Assembly: GCF_001544915.2 (NCBI RefSeq)
Contig: NZ_FCOE02000044.1
Location: forward strand, 1-59,929
Length of the DNA: 59,929 nt
Direction of reading: 5' to 3'
Source of the DNA: Caballeronia pedi
GTDB taxonomy: Bacteria > Pseudomonadota > Gammaproteobacteria > Burkholderiales > Burkholderiaceae
Shown here: one piece after another, positions 17,465 through 25,834 of the stretch
Layout: every line of letters starts with the position of its first letter
Position numbering within the stretch: the stretch's first letter is position 1
Made by a program: the position numbers and the translations under genes
Notes under the pieces: generated by a model
What the model saw: the letters and a program-made list of their open reading frames with translations, nothing else
What the model was told of the DNA's origin: nothing
The model's database searches: none

Positions 17465-18676
17465 ATGCCCGACACCACCCGGCGCCGGCCCGACGGCCGG
17501 CTGATCCTGTTGCTCGGCGCGCTCGCCGCGTGCGGCCCGCTGTCGATCGACATGTATCTGCCGAGCCTGCCTGCGCTCGCCGCCTCGTTCGGCACGAGTC
17601 CGGCCGCCGCGCAAAGCACGCTCACGAGCTTCATGTTCGGCTTCTCGTTCGGCATGCTGCTCTACGGCCCGATGTCCGACGCCTACGGCCGCCGCCCGGT
17701 CCTGCTCGGCGGCATCGCGCTGTATGCGCTCGCGAGCATCGGCTGCGCGGTGGCGTTTTCCATCGATACCCTCGTCTCCGTGCGCTTTCTGCAGGCGCTC
17801 GGCGCGGGCGCGGCGTCGGTGCTCGCGCGCGCCATCGCCCGCGATGCTCACGAACCGACCGACGCCGCCCGTGTGCTGTCGATGCTCTCCATCGTTACGT
17901 CGATCGGACCATTGCTCGCGCCGCTCATCGGTGGGCAATTGCTGCTGCTCGGCGGCTGGCGTGTGGTGTTCGTCGCGCTGACGCTGTTCGGTCTGACCTG
18001 CGCGGTAACCGCGTACCTGCGCGTGCCCGAGACCTGGCCGAAGGAGAAACGCGCGAGCGCGGCGATCGGCAAGTCGTTCGCCGCGTACGGGCATCTGCTG
18101 ACCGATCCGGTCACCTGGGGCCACATGATGTGCGGCGGCATGGCGTTCGCGTCGATGTTCGCGTATATCACCGCGACGCCGTTCGTCTACATCGATTATT
18201 TCCACGTCAAGCCGCAGTATTACGGGCTGCTGTTCGGGCTGAACATCGTCGGGATCATCGCGGGGAACGTGCTCAACACGAAGTTCGTCGGCCGCGTCGG
18301 CGCGATGAAGATGATCTCGGCGGCGTCGTTCGTGAGCGTCGTGGCGGCCCTCGCGGTCGCGCTCGTGTCGCTGACGGGGTGGGGCGGTCTGTGGTCGATC
18401 GTGGTGACGCTGTTTTTCGTCGTCGGCGTGGTCGGATTGTTGTCGGCGAATTGCACGACGGAGCTGATGCACCGCTATCCGCACAACGCGGGCGCGGCCG
18501 CCGCCGTATTCGGCGCGATGCAGCTTGCGCTCGGCGCGCTCGCGAGTCTCGCGGTCGGCGCGTTTCACGATGTATCGCCGCACGGCATGGGCGTCGTGAT
18601 CGGCGTATGCGGCGTGCTGACCTTCGCCGGGCGCACGCTGGTGCTGCGCTCGCATGCGGCGCCCGTGAAAGTCTGA
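17465..18676 (+). CDS. Bcr/CflA family multidrug efflux MFS transporter
   Basis: A 403-residue major facilitator with about 12 membrane helices. The first helix is followed by SIDMYLPSLPALAASFGTS, a Bcr/CflA signature. The loop between helices 2 and 3 reads GPMSDAYGRRPVLLGG (MFS motif A variant), and RFLQALGAGAASVLARAIARD is the conserved drug/H+ antiporter motif. The family exports bicyclomycin, sulfonamides, chloramphenicol and similar compounds. The start ATG at 17465 gives the usual short N-terminus. It converges with the oligopeptidase gene with a 1-bp gap, so the two 3' ends abut. Confidence 0.92.
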   Translation: MPDTTRRRPDGRLILLLGALAACGPLSIDMYLPSLPALAASFGTSPAAAQSTLTSFMFGFSFGMLLYGPMSDAYGRRPVLLGGIALYALASIGCAVAFSIDTLVSVRFLQALGAGAASVLARAIARDAHEPTDAARVLSMLSIVTSIGPLLAPLIGGQLLLLGGWRVVFVALTLFGLTCAVTAYLRVPETWPKEKRASAAIGKSFAAYGHLLTDPVTWGHMMCGGMAFASMFAYITATPFVYIDYFHVKPQYYGLLFGLNIVGIIAGNVLNTKFVGRVGAMKMISAASFVSVVAALAVALVSLTGWGGLWSIVVTLFFVVGVVGLLSANCTTELMHRYPHNAGAAAAVFGAMQLALGALASLAVGAFHDVSPHGMGVVIGVCGVLTFAGRTLVLRSHAAPVKV

Positions 18677-18677
18677 A

Positions 18678-20789
18678 TCAGGCGAGCGGCCCGATCGTCG
18701 CCGCGAGGAACGCGAACGCGGCCGCTTCCGCCTGCGCCACCGCGCCCGGCTCGACGCCCGCGCCGTGTCCGCCGTCGCCGGTTTCCTGATACCACACGTT
18801 CGCGTGGCCTTGCGCCTGCATCTTCGCGGCCATCTTGCGCGCGTGCGCCGGATGCACGCGGTCATCGCTCGTCGACGAAGTGAAGAGCGCCGGCGGATAC
18901 GCGACGTCCGCCTTCACGTTCTGATAGGGCGAGTACGCGAGCAGATGACGCAGATCGGCGTCGTCGTCGGGGTCGCCGTATTCGTCGATCCACGATGCGC
19001 CCTGCAGCAGCAGGTGAAAGCGCGCCATGTCGAGCAGCGGCACTTCCGACAGCACCCCGCCGAACAGCTCGGGCCGCTGGATCATGCAGGCACCGGTGAG
19101 CAGGCCGCCGTTGCTGCCGCCGCGAATCGCCAGTTGCCTTGCCGTGGTGACGCCCGTATCGATGAGCGCCTCGGCTACCGCGATGAAATCGTCGAAGGCG
19201 ATCTGGCGTTTCTCGCGCAGCGCCGCCTGATGCCATGCCGGCCCGAATTCGCCGCCGCCGCGAATGTTCGCGACTGCGTAAAGCCCGCCACGCTCCAGCC
19301 ACGCGATGCCGGTCGTCGCGTCGTAGCCCGGATCGAGCGCGACTTCGAAGCCGCCATAGCCGTAGAGCAGGCAAGGGCGCGCGTCGGTGCGCGTTTCGAC
19401 CTCGCGCCCGATCAGCCAGTAGGGAATGCGCTCGCCGTCCGGCGCGAGCGCGTGGCGGCGCACGGCGGTGAGACCGGCCGCATCGAACTGGGCGGGCAGG
19501 CGCGCGAGCAGTTGCCACGGGGCGTCGTTGGCGAGATCGGCGTGATACAGCGACGGCGGCGTCAGAAAGTGCTCGACGTGGATGAGCACGGTGTCGTCAC
19601 GCTCGCTGTCGATCGAATCGACCCATGACTGGCTCGCATCCGGCAGCGCGAAGGCGCGCGATGCCCACTCGCCGTCGGGCGTCGCGGGCGGGCGCAGCAG
19701 CGTGACGCGCGGCGTGCCGTCGTCCATCTGCGAGACGATCAGCCAGTGTTTCGTGAAGTCGATGCCCGCGAGCACGAGCCGCTCGGACGGCGTGAAGAGC
19801 GCGGTGAAGTGGCGCGAGCCTGCGAGAAACGCGTCGCGGCGGATCACGGTCAGCGTGCCGGGCGCGTAGCGACGCCCGCCCGCGTTCCAGAACTTGCGCG
19901 GCGTCACGAAGAGCCAGCCGTTCCAGTGCTCGATCTCCGTGTGCGTCGGCAGATCGTATTGACGCCATTCGTTCGACGTCTCGTCGAGCCAGTAGTTGAG
20001 CGTGTCGAAGAACGTCACCGCGCGCGACGCCAGATGCAGCTTTTCGAGCGGATCGTAGTCTACGCCCGCCGACACATCGCGCCGGTTGCCCTCGAACACG
20101 ACGGGCGCATCCGCGAGCGGCGTGCCGCGTTTCCAGCGCCGCGCCTGGCGGGGAAAGCCCGAGGTTGTGAGCGCGGGGCGCGGGTTGGTCTTGCTGTCGT
20201 CCCAGCCGACATAGACCGTGTCGCGATCGATCCACGAGATGTCGTGCTTGCCGACATCGGGCAGCACGAAGCCATCCGCGACGAAGCTTTTCGATGCGAT
20301 ATCGAACTCGCGCACCATGCACGCGTCCGAGCCGCCCGGCGACAGGCTCACGAGCGCGCGGTCGTAGTCGGGGTAGCGCATGTCGAAGTCGGCGAGGGCC
20401 CAGCGGGTGTCGTCGTGCTCTTTGGTGTTGAGATCGAGTGCGTCGACGTCGAGGATCGTTTCCCAGACGGGCGCGCCCGCGAGCCACGCACTCCACGGCG
20501 TGCGGCGCACGATGCCGAGCGGATGCGCGTCGTCCTGCCAGGTGTTGTAGGCCCAGTCGCCATAGCGCGAACACGACACGATGCGGTCCTGCGATGTGTA
20601 CGCTTTTTCGAGCCGTCGGGCGAGCGCGCGCGCTTCCGACGTGTTGCCGAACGCGGCTTCGGTGCGGCGGTTCTGGGCATCGACCCAGGTTTGCACGTTG
20701 GCGTCACCGAGGGTTTCGAGGCCGATGAAGGGGTCGAGCGCGTCCGAGGTGGGCCAGGCGAGTTCGGGATGGGAAGAGAGGAGAGGCAT
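18678..20789 (-). CDS. Prolyl oligopeptidase family serine peptidase (S9)
   Basis: A 703-residue cytosolic enzyme: an N-terminal beta-propeller (about 60-420), then an alpha/beta hydrolase domain. The nucleophile is in RGGSNGGLLTG (Ser559), the catalytic Asp in SSTSDDRVHPAHARKM, and the His in ETGDGGHGAG. Family members cut short proline-containing peptides. The preceding YGYGGFEVALDPGY and NIRGGGEFGPAWHQAALREKRQ are characteristic of the S9A group. ATG at 20789 (MPLLSSHPELAWP) is preferred; a TTG start at 20846 would overlap the terminator of the upstream operon. Confidence 0.93.
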   Translation of the reverse strand: MPLLSSHPELAWPTSDALDPFIGLETLGDANVQTWVDAQNRRTEAAFGNTSEARALARRLEKAYTSQDRIVSCSRYGDWAYNTWQDDAHPLGIVRRTPWSAWLAGAPVWETILDVDALDLNTKEHDDTRWALADFDMRYPDYDRALVSLSPGGSDACMVREFDIASKSFVADGFVLPDVGKHDISWIDRDTVYVGWDDSKTNPRPALTTSGFPRQARRWKRGTPLADAPVVFEGNRRDVSAGVDYDPLEKLHLASRAVTFFDTLNYWLDETSNEWRQYDLPTHTEIEHWNGWLFVTPRKFWNAGGRRYAPGTLTVIRRDAFLAGSRHFTALFTPSERLVLAGIDFTKHWLIVSQMDDGTPRVTLLRPPATPDGEWASRAFALPDASQSWVDSIDSERDDTVLIHVEHFLTPPSLYHADLANDAPWQLLARLPAQFDAAGLTAVRRHALAPDGERIPYWLIGREVETRTDARPCLLYGYGGFEVALDPGYDATTGIAWLERGGLYAVANIRGGGEFGPAWHQAALREKRQIAFDDFIAVAEALIDTGVTTARQLAIRGGSNGGLLTGACMIQRPELFGGVLSEVPLLDMARFHLLLQGASWIDEYGDPDDDADLRHLLAYSPYQNVKADVAYPPALFTSSTSDDRVHPAHARKMAAKMQAQGHANVWYQETGDGGHGAGVEPGAVAQAEAAAFAFLAATIGPLA

Positions 20790-20847
20790 GCGGGCGGGCG
20801 GATCGAATTGCAAAACGCCGATTGTGCCTTGTAAATGGTCGCACAAT

Positions 20848-20874
20848 GAAAAACGCCACGGCTGACCGTGGCGT
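20848..20874 (-). terminator. Terminator of the sugar ABC operon
   Basis: On the minus strand, ACGCCACGG and its complement form a 9-bp stem with a 4-nt loop, then TTTTTC. It lies 24 bp after the stop codon of the ATPase gene. Confidence 0.85.
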
Positions 20875-20897
20875 CTGAAGTCAATCGAACAGCAGGC

Positions 20898-22016
20898 TCA
20901 AGCCAGCCGCTCCTCCGTCTGCGGATCGAACAGCACCGCCTTCGACACATCGAACAACAGCGTCATGTTCGACATCGGCTGCGGATTCGACGCCGGGTGC
21001 ACGCGCGACACGATGCGCTTGCCGTTCACCTGCGCGAACACCAGCGTGTCCGGACCCGTCGGCTCGATCACGTCGACGCGCACATCGACCGGTTGCAGGC
21101 TCGTATCCGACACATCATGCGCGCTGCGCGAGTCGGTGATGCGCTCGGGGCGCAATCCGAGAATCACGTCCTGTCCGACCTTGCCGCGCAACCGGCCCGC
21201 ATCGAACGGCAGATTCAACACCTTCTGCGCGATGCCCGTATCGAGCTGCAAACCGACGCCCGAGCCCGCCTCCACCAGCTTGCCGGCGATGAAGTTCATC
21301 GGCGGCGCGCCAATGAAGCCCGCGACGAACAGGTTCGATGGCGAATCGTAGATTTCCTGCGGCGCGCCGAACTGCTGCACGATGCCGTCCTTCATCACCG
21401 CGATGCGGTCGCCGAGCGTCATCGCTTCGATCTGATCGTGCGTCACGTAGACGATCGTCGTGCCCAGACGCTGATGCAGCAGCTTGATCTCCGAGCGCAT
21501 CTCGATACGCAGCTTCGCATCGAGGTTGGAGAGCGGCTCGTCGAACAGGAACATCACCGGATCGCGCGCGAGCGCGCGGCCCATCGCGACGCGCTGACGC
21601 TGACCGCCCGACAGCTGCCCCGGCTTGCGATCGAGCAGGTGACCGATCTGCAGCGTTTCCGACACGCGATCGACGATCTTCTTCTGCTCGTCCTTCGGCA
21701 CCTTGCGGATATTGAGGCCGAACGAGATGTTCTCGCGCACGCTCATCGAAGGGTAGAGCGCGTAGGACTGAAACACCATCGCGATGTCGCGATCCTTCGG
21801 CGAGAGGTCGTTGACCGTCTTGCCGTCGATCATGATGTCGCCGCGCGTCACGGTTTCGAGACCCGCGATCATGTTCAGCAAGGTCGATTTGCCGCAGCCC
21901 GAGCCGCCGACGAGGATCAGGAACTGACCGTCCTCGATGTCGATGTTGACGCCCTTGAGAACCGGCACCCCGTTCGGGTAGGTCTTGTACACGTCACGGA
22001 TGGAAAGGCTTGCCAT
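20898..22016 (-). CDS. Sugar ABC transporter ATP-binding protein (MalK/UgpC type)
   Basis: A 372-residue ATPase of the carbohydrate uptake-1 group. Walker A GGSGCGKST at 37-45, the Q-loop FQSYALYPSMSV, signature LSGGQRQRVAMGRALARDP, Walker B FLFDEPLSNLDAKL and the H-loop VTHDQ are all intact. The C-terminal OB-fold domain (about 235-372), including LRPERI, is the regulatory region of MalK-like ATPases. It is the last gene of a four-gene leftward operon (binding protein, two permeases, ATPase), corresponding to gtsD in Pseudomonas. Confidence 0.93.
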   Translation of the reverse strand: MASLSIRDVYKTYPNGVPVLKGVNIDIEDGQFLILVGGSGCGKSTLLNMIAGLETVTRGDIMIDGKTVNDLSPKDRDIAMVFQSYALYPSMSVRENISFGLNIRKVPKDEQKKIVDRVSETLQIGHLLDRKPGQLSGGQRQRVAMGRALARDPVMFLFDEPLSNLDAKLRIEMRSEIKLLHQRLGTTIVYVTHDQIEAMTLGDRIAVMKDGIVQQFGAPQEIYDSPSNLFVAGFIGAPPMNFIAGKLVEAGSGVGLQLDTGIAQKVLNLPFDAGRLRGKVGQDVILGLRPERITDSRSAHDVSDTSLQPVDVRVDVIEPTGPDTLVFAQVNGKRIVSRVHPASNPQPMSNMTLLFDVSKAVLFDPQTEERLA

Positions 22017-22051
22017 GTGAATCCTCTATATCTCTGTCGGGAAACGCCCGA

Positions 22052-22909
22052 TTAACCCTTCACCGCGCCGGCCGTCAGCCCGCGCACGAAATAACGTCCC
22101 GCGATCATGTAGACGAGAATCGTCGGCAATGCGGCGATGATCGCGCCGGCCATGTCGACGTTGTATTCCTTCACGCCCGTCGACGTGTTCACGAGGTTGT
22201 TCAGCGCAACCGTGATCGGCATGGAATCCACGCCCGAAAACACGATACCGAACAGGAAGTCGTTCCAGATCTGCGTGAATTGCCAGATCAGGCAGACCAT
22301 GAAGATCGGCAGCGAGACGGGCAGCAGAATCTTCGTGAAGATCGTGAAGAAGCCCGCGCCGTCGATGCGCGCCGCCTTCACCAGCTCGGCCGGAATGCTC
22401 ACGTAGAAGTTGCGGAAGAACATCGTCGTGAACGCGATGCCGTAGATCACGTGGACGAGCACGAGGCCGGTCGTCGTGTTCGAGAGGCCGAGGAAGCCCT
22501 GCAGGCGCGCCATCGGCAGAAGGATCGCCTGGAAGGGGATGAAGCAGCCGACGAGCAGCATCGTGAAGAGGCCGTCCGCGCCGCGAAAGCGCCAGTGCGT
22601 GAGCACGTAGCCATTGAACGCGCCGACGAACGACGAGATCAGCACGGCCGGAATCACCATGCGTACCGAGTTCATGAAGAACGGCTGCATGCCGTCGCAG
22701 CGCACGCCGGTACATGCTTCCTGCCACGCCTTGACCCACGGCGCGAACGTGAAGTGCGTGGGCGGGGTGAGCAGGTTGCCCGTGCGAAGCTGGTCGAGAT
22801 CCTTGAAGGAGGTCGACAGCATCACGTAGATCGGGAACAGGAAGTAGAGCGCGAACAGGATCAGCACCGCGTAGATGACGGCGCGGCTCAGGGTCATCTT
22901 AGTTTCCAT
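22052..22909 (-). CDS. Sugar ABC transporter permease (GtsC-like)
   Basis: A 285-residue inner-membrane permease with six predicted helices. The cytoplasmic EAA loop reads EHV...-type as YVSIPAELVKAARIDGAGF, which contacts the ATPase. The first helix (AVIYAVLILFALYFLFPIYV) and the following MLSTSFKDLDQL are typical of the second CUT1 permease. ATG at 22909 is chosen because it overlaps the upstream permease gene by 11 bp, consistent with coupling. The ATPase gene follows 35 bp downstream. Confidence 0.9.
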   Translation of the reverse strand: METKMTLSRAVIYAVLILFALYFLFPIYVMLSTSFKDLDQLRTGNLLTPPTHFTFAPWVKAWQEACTGVRCDGMQPFFMNSVRMVIPAVLISSFVGAFNGYVLTHWRFRGADGLFTMLLVGCFIPFQAILLPMARLQGFLGLSNTTTGLVLVHVIYGIAFTTMFFRNFYVSIPAELVKAARIDGAGFFTIFTKILLPVSLPIFMVCLIWQFTQIWNDFLFGIVFSGVDSMPITVALNNLVNTSTGVKEYNVDMAGAIIAALPTILVYMIAGRYFVRGLTAGAVKG

Positions 22910-23837
22910 TGCGGGTGCTCCTCGATTCCAGATACATGAGCGGCACGAGCACGGCGACGACGGTGGCAAGCATCATCATCGACGATGCGGCGCCCACGCC
23001 GAGCTGGCCACGGTTGAACGAGAACGTGTACATGAAGATCGCCGGCAGCGAGGACGAAGTGCCCGGACCGCCCGCCGTCAGCGCGACGACCAGATCGAAA
23101 GTCTTGATCGTGATGTGGCAGAGAATCAGCAGCACGGAGAAGAACACCGGGCGCATGCTCGGAATCACGATCTTGCGGTAGATGGTCGGCAAGCCCGCGC
23201 CATCCATCTGCGCGGCCTTGAAGATTTCGCTGTCGACGCCGCGCAGGCCGGCGAGGAAGAGCGCCATCACGAAGCCCGTCGACTGCCATACGGCCGCGAT
23301 CACGACGCAGAAAATCGCCTTGTCGGGGTCGCCCAGCCAGTTGAACGAAAAGCTCGTCCAGCCCCAGTCGTGGAACACTTTCTCCAGACCCAGGCCCGGA
23401 TTCAGAATCCACTGCCACGCGGTGCCCGTCACGATGAACGAGAGCGCCATCGGATAGAGGAAGATCGCGCGCAACGCGCCTTCGTTGCGGATCTTCTGGT
23501 CGAGAAGGATTGCAAGGAACAGGCCGAGAAACACGCAGATGCCGATGAACGGAATGCCGAACCAGCCGAGATTGGCGGCGGACGTCCACCAGACGTCGTT
23601 GGCGAAAAGTTGTCGATAGCGGTCGAAGCCCGCGAAATCGTAACGCGGCATCAGCCGCGATTCCGAGAGCGACAGATAACCCGTAATGCCGATGAAGCCG
23701 TACACGAAAACGAGCGCGATCACGACGCTGGGAGCGAGCACCAGCTTCGGAATCAGGCGATCGGCGAGCGCCGCCGTCGGTGAAACGCGACGGGGCGGAT
23801 TTTGCGGTTTCTTGTCCGCACTGATGGAGGCAGTCAC
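22899..23837 (-). CDS. Sugar ABC transporter permease (GtsB-like)
   Basis: A 312-residue permease with six predicted helices. LIPKLVLAPSVVIALVFVYGF is the first, and the EAA-type loop near residue 205 reads LRGVDSEIFKAAQMDGAG. GTG at 23837 (VTASISADKKPQ) is chosen because AGGAG lies 7 nt upstream; the longer frame runs through the intercistronic hairpin. It pairs with the next permease to form the membrane channel of the glucose/mannose-type importer. Confidence 0.9.
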   Translation of the reverse strand: MTASISADKKPQNPPRRVSPTAALADRLIPKLVLAPSVVIALVFVYGFIGITGYLSLSESRLMPRYDFAGFDRYRQLFANDVWWTSAANLGWFGIPFIGICVFLGLFLAILLDQKIRNEGALRAIFLYPMALSFIVTGTAWQWILNPGLGLEKVFHDWGWTSFSFNWLGDPDKAIFCVVIAAVWQSTGFVMALFLAGLRGVDSEIFKAAQMDGAGLPTIYRKIVIPSMRPVFFSVLLILCHITIKTFDLVVALTAGGPGTSSSLPAIFMYTFSFNRGQLGVGAASSMMMLATVVAVLVPLMYLESRSTRNGN

Positions 23838-23953
23838 GACTCGACTCCTGGAAGATGCGCCGGCGCTGTCGTGCGCTGGATGGCACGGACTGGCGCGCAT
23901 GCGTCGGATGGCTGCGGCGCTTGAATAGTGCGACCTTGCTTGGGTCCTGCAAA

Positions 23954-23989
23954 CCGCCCGGCGCGTGCTTTCGCACACGCGCCGGGCGG
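23954..23989 (-). other. Intercistronic 14-bp hairpin between the binding-protein and permease genes
   Basis: CCGCCCGGCGCGTG (23954-23967) pairs perfectly with CACGCGCCGGGCGG (23976-23989) around an 8-nt loop, beginning 5 bp after the binding-protein stop codon. No T tract follows on the minus strand, so it is not a simple terminator. Hairpins in this position in sugar ABC operons (malE-malF is the known example) stabilise the upstream message so that the binding protein is made in excess. That role here is inferred. Confidence 0.6.
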
Positions 23990-23994
23990 AAGCC

Positions 23995-25248
23995 TTACTT
24001 CGTCTTGGCGGCGTTCGCGAGCGCGGCAACCGCGCTCTTCGAATCCTGCGACGAATTCATGAACTTCGTCACGACGTCGGTCATCGCGCCGGCGACGGCG
24101 TCGCCCTGAGCCATGCCGTGCGCGAGCGACGGAACATAGCCGCCCGATTTGATCGCCGTCTGTTCATCAGCGTAGGACTTCTTCGCGCAGTCGTCGAACT
24201 TACCCATCGGCACGCCGAGACGGACCGGGATCGAGCCCTTGTTCAGGCTGAACTGCTCCTGGAATTCCGGCGTCATGATGGTCTTGGCGAGCGCGAGCTG
24301 GCCCGGCGTCGCGGTCTTCTGGCCCTTCTGCTGGAAGAACACGAACGAGTCGACGTTGAACGTATAGGCCTTTTCCGTGCCCGGCACCGGCGCGCAGATA
24401 TAGTCCGTGCCCGCCTTCTTGTTCGCGCCGGCGAATTCGCCCTTCGCCCAGTCGCCCATGAACTGCATGCCGGCCTTGCCGTTGATGACCATGGCCGTTG
24501 CGAGGTTCCAGTCACGGCCCGTGCGGCCGCTGTCGAAATAGCCCTGGATCTTGCGGACCGTGTCGAACACCTGAACCATCTTGTCGGAGGTCAGGGTCTT
24601 CTGGTCGAGATCGACGATCGCCTTCTTGTAGAAGTCCGCGCCCTGCGACAGCACGACGTCTTCCCACAGCGTCAGGTCCTGCCACGGCTGGCCGCCCATC
24701 GCGATCGGCATGATGCCCGCGGCCTTCATCTTGTCGGCGACCTGGAAGAATTCGGTCCAGTTGGCCGGCACCTTGCCGCCGGCCTTGTCGAGCGCGGCCT
24801 TGTTGATGTACAGCCAGTTCACGCGGTGCACCGAGAAGGGCGCGGCGACGTAATGGCCGTCGGCGTGGATGATCTTGTCGATTTCCGGCGGCAGGTTCTT
24901 CTTCCAGTCACCCGCGACGGAATCGATCGGCGCGAGCACGCCTTGCTCGGCCCATTCCTGGATCAGCGGGCCCTTGATCTGCGCCGCCGACGGCGCGTTG
25001 CCCGAGATCACCTGCGTTTTCAGCGCGGTCATCGCGGCCGCGCCCGCACCGCCCGCGACAGCGAAGTCTTTCCAGGTGTAACCCTGCTTCGTCATGTCGT
25101 CCTTGAGCACGCCGACTGCCTTGGATTCGCCGCCGGACGTCCACCAGTGCAGCACGGAAACCGCCTCGGCAGCCTGAACCGCCGACGCCGTCGCGCCACA
25201 CAGAAGACCTGCGGCGCACAGCGCGCCCATGAGCTTACGGACTTTCAT
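23995..25248 (-). CDS. Sugar ABC transporter substrate-binding protein (GtsA-like)
   Basis: A 417-residue periplasmic protein. The signal peptide KLMGALCAAGLLCGATASAVQA is cut around residue 26, and the mature protein begins EAVSVLHWWTSGGESKAV, very like Pseudomonas glucose/mannose-binding GtsA. WEDVVLSQGADFYKKA and NGKAGMQFMGDWAKGEF are conserved in this CUT1 cluster. It heads the four-gene importer operon and lies back-to-back with zwf-pgl-glk, which supports glucose or a related hexose as ligand. That substrate is inferred from context. Confidence 0.9.
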   Translation of the reverse strand: MKVRKLMGALCAAGLLCGATASAVQAAEAVSVLHWWTSGGESKAVGVLKDDMTKQGYTWKDFAVAGGAGAAAMTALKTQVISGNAPSAAQIKGPLIQEWAEQGVLAPIDSVAGDWKKNLPPEIDKIIHADGHYVAAPFSVHRVNWLYINKAALDKAGGKVPANWTEFFQVADKMKAAGIMPIAMGGQPWQDLTLWEDVVLSQGADFYKKAIVDLDQKTLTSDKMVQVFDTVRKIQGYFDSGRTGRDWNLATAMVINGKAGMQFMGDWAKGEFAGANKKAGTDYICAPVPGTEKAYTFNVDSFVFFQQKGQKTATPGQLALAKTIMTPEFQEQFSLNKGSIPVRLGVPMGKFDDCAKKSYADEQTAIKSGGYVPSLAHGMAQGDAVAGAMTDVVTKFMNSSQDSKSAVAALANAAKTK

Positions 25249-25710
25249 TGTTTATCTCCTCCAGACACCTGAACAAGAAACGATTGGCTTCCGATGCGGC
25301 CAGAAGCACGAGTAAGAAGCGATGGTCAAAAAAAACGGCAAAACTGGATGGCCGGAGATCGGCGGTGTCGGCGGGGAAGCGGCAGCGCGCGTCACGAGCA
25401 ACGCGGCGCGCCGGGCCGGCAAACCGATGAACGGCCGCACGGCTCTCAAGCGATGAGTGGATTGAATCGCAACGGTTGTCTCCTCTTTTGATTTTTCCCC
25501 GGCCGTTCAGGCGCCGCCACGAAGGGCGCGCTCGACGGCGAGGCGCGAGGCCCGAACGCATGAGCTGCAAGGCGCGCCTTCCGTGAAAAGCGATCCGCCG
25601 CAGGCTCCGTTAACATGCGCTCAGAACGTCTACCCGAAAAAAATTCGCTGCCCAGACTGATCTGATTGACAGTGATGATTTTTCGTAGGTGACATTTCCT
25701 CTTGATTTGG
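25249..25710. other. Divergent intergenic region between the sugar importer and zwf
   Basis: About 460 bp with no convincing gene. Short frames on both strands lack ribosome sites and domains. The segment 25640-25740 is AT-rich and contains the promoter side of zwf. A HexR-type palindrome begins at 25711. No second full HexR palindrome is seen near the importer start. Confidence 0.6.
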
Positions 25711-25729
25711 ATTGTAGTTAAACTACAAT
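25711..25729. promoter_or_regulatory. HexR operator (perfect palindrome)
   Basis: ATTGTAGTTAAACTACAAT is a perfect 19-bp inverted repeat about a single central base. It closely matches the known gamma/beta-proteobacterial HexR site TGTARTTWWATTACA. It lies about 105 bp upstream of the chosen zwf start. HexR is encoded three genes downstream as the C-terminal half of glk, so this looks like local autoregulation relieved by 2-keto-3-deoxy-6-phosphogluconate; the ligand is known from the family. Confidence 0.85.
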
Positions 25730-25834
25730 TCAGTGTCAAAAAAAATTTTATCGGACTACGGGCGCGCTCGTGGACTCATGGGCGACGCGCCCCGAATCGA
25801 CTCACATCCGGCTCTCGAACCCACGTTCAGACAC

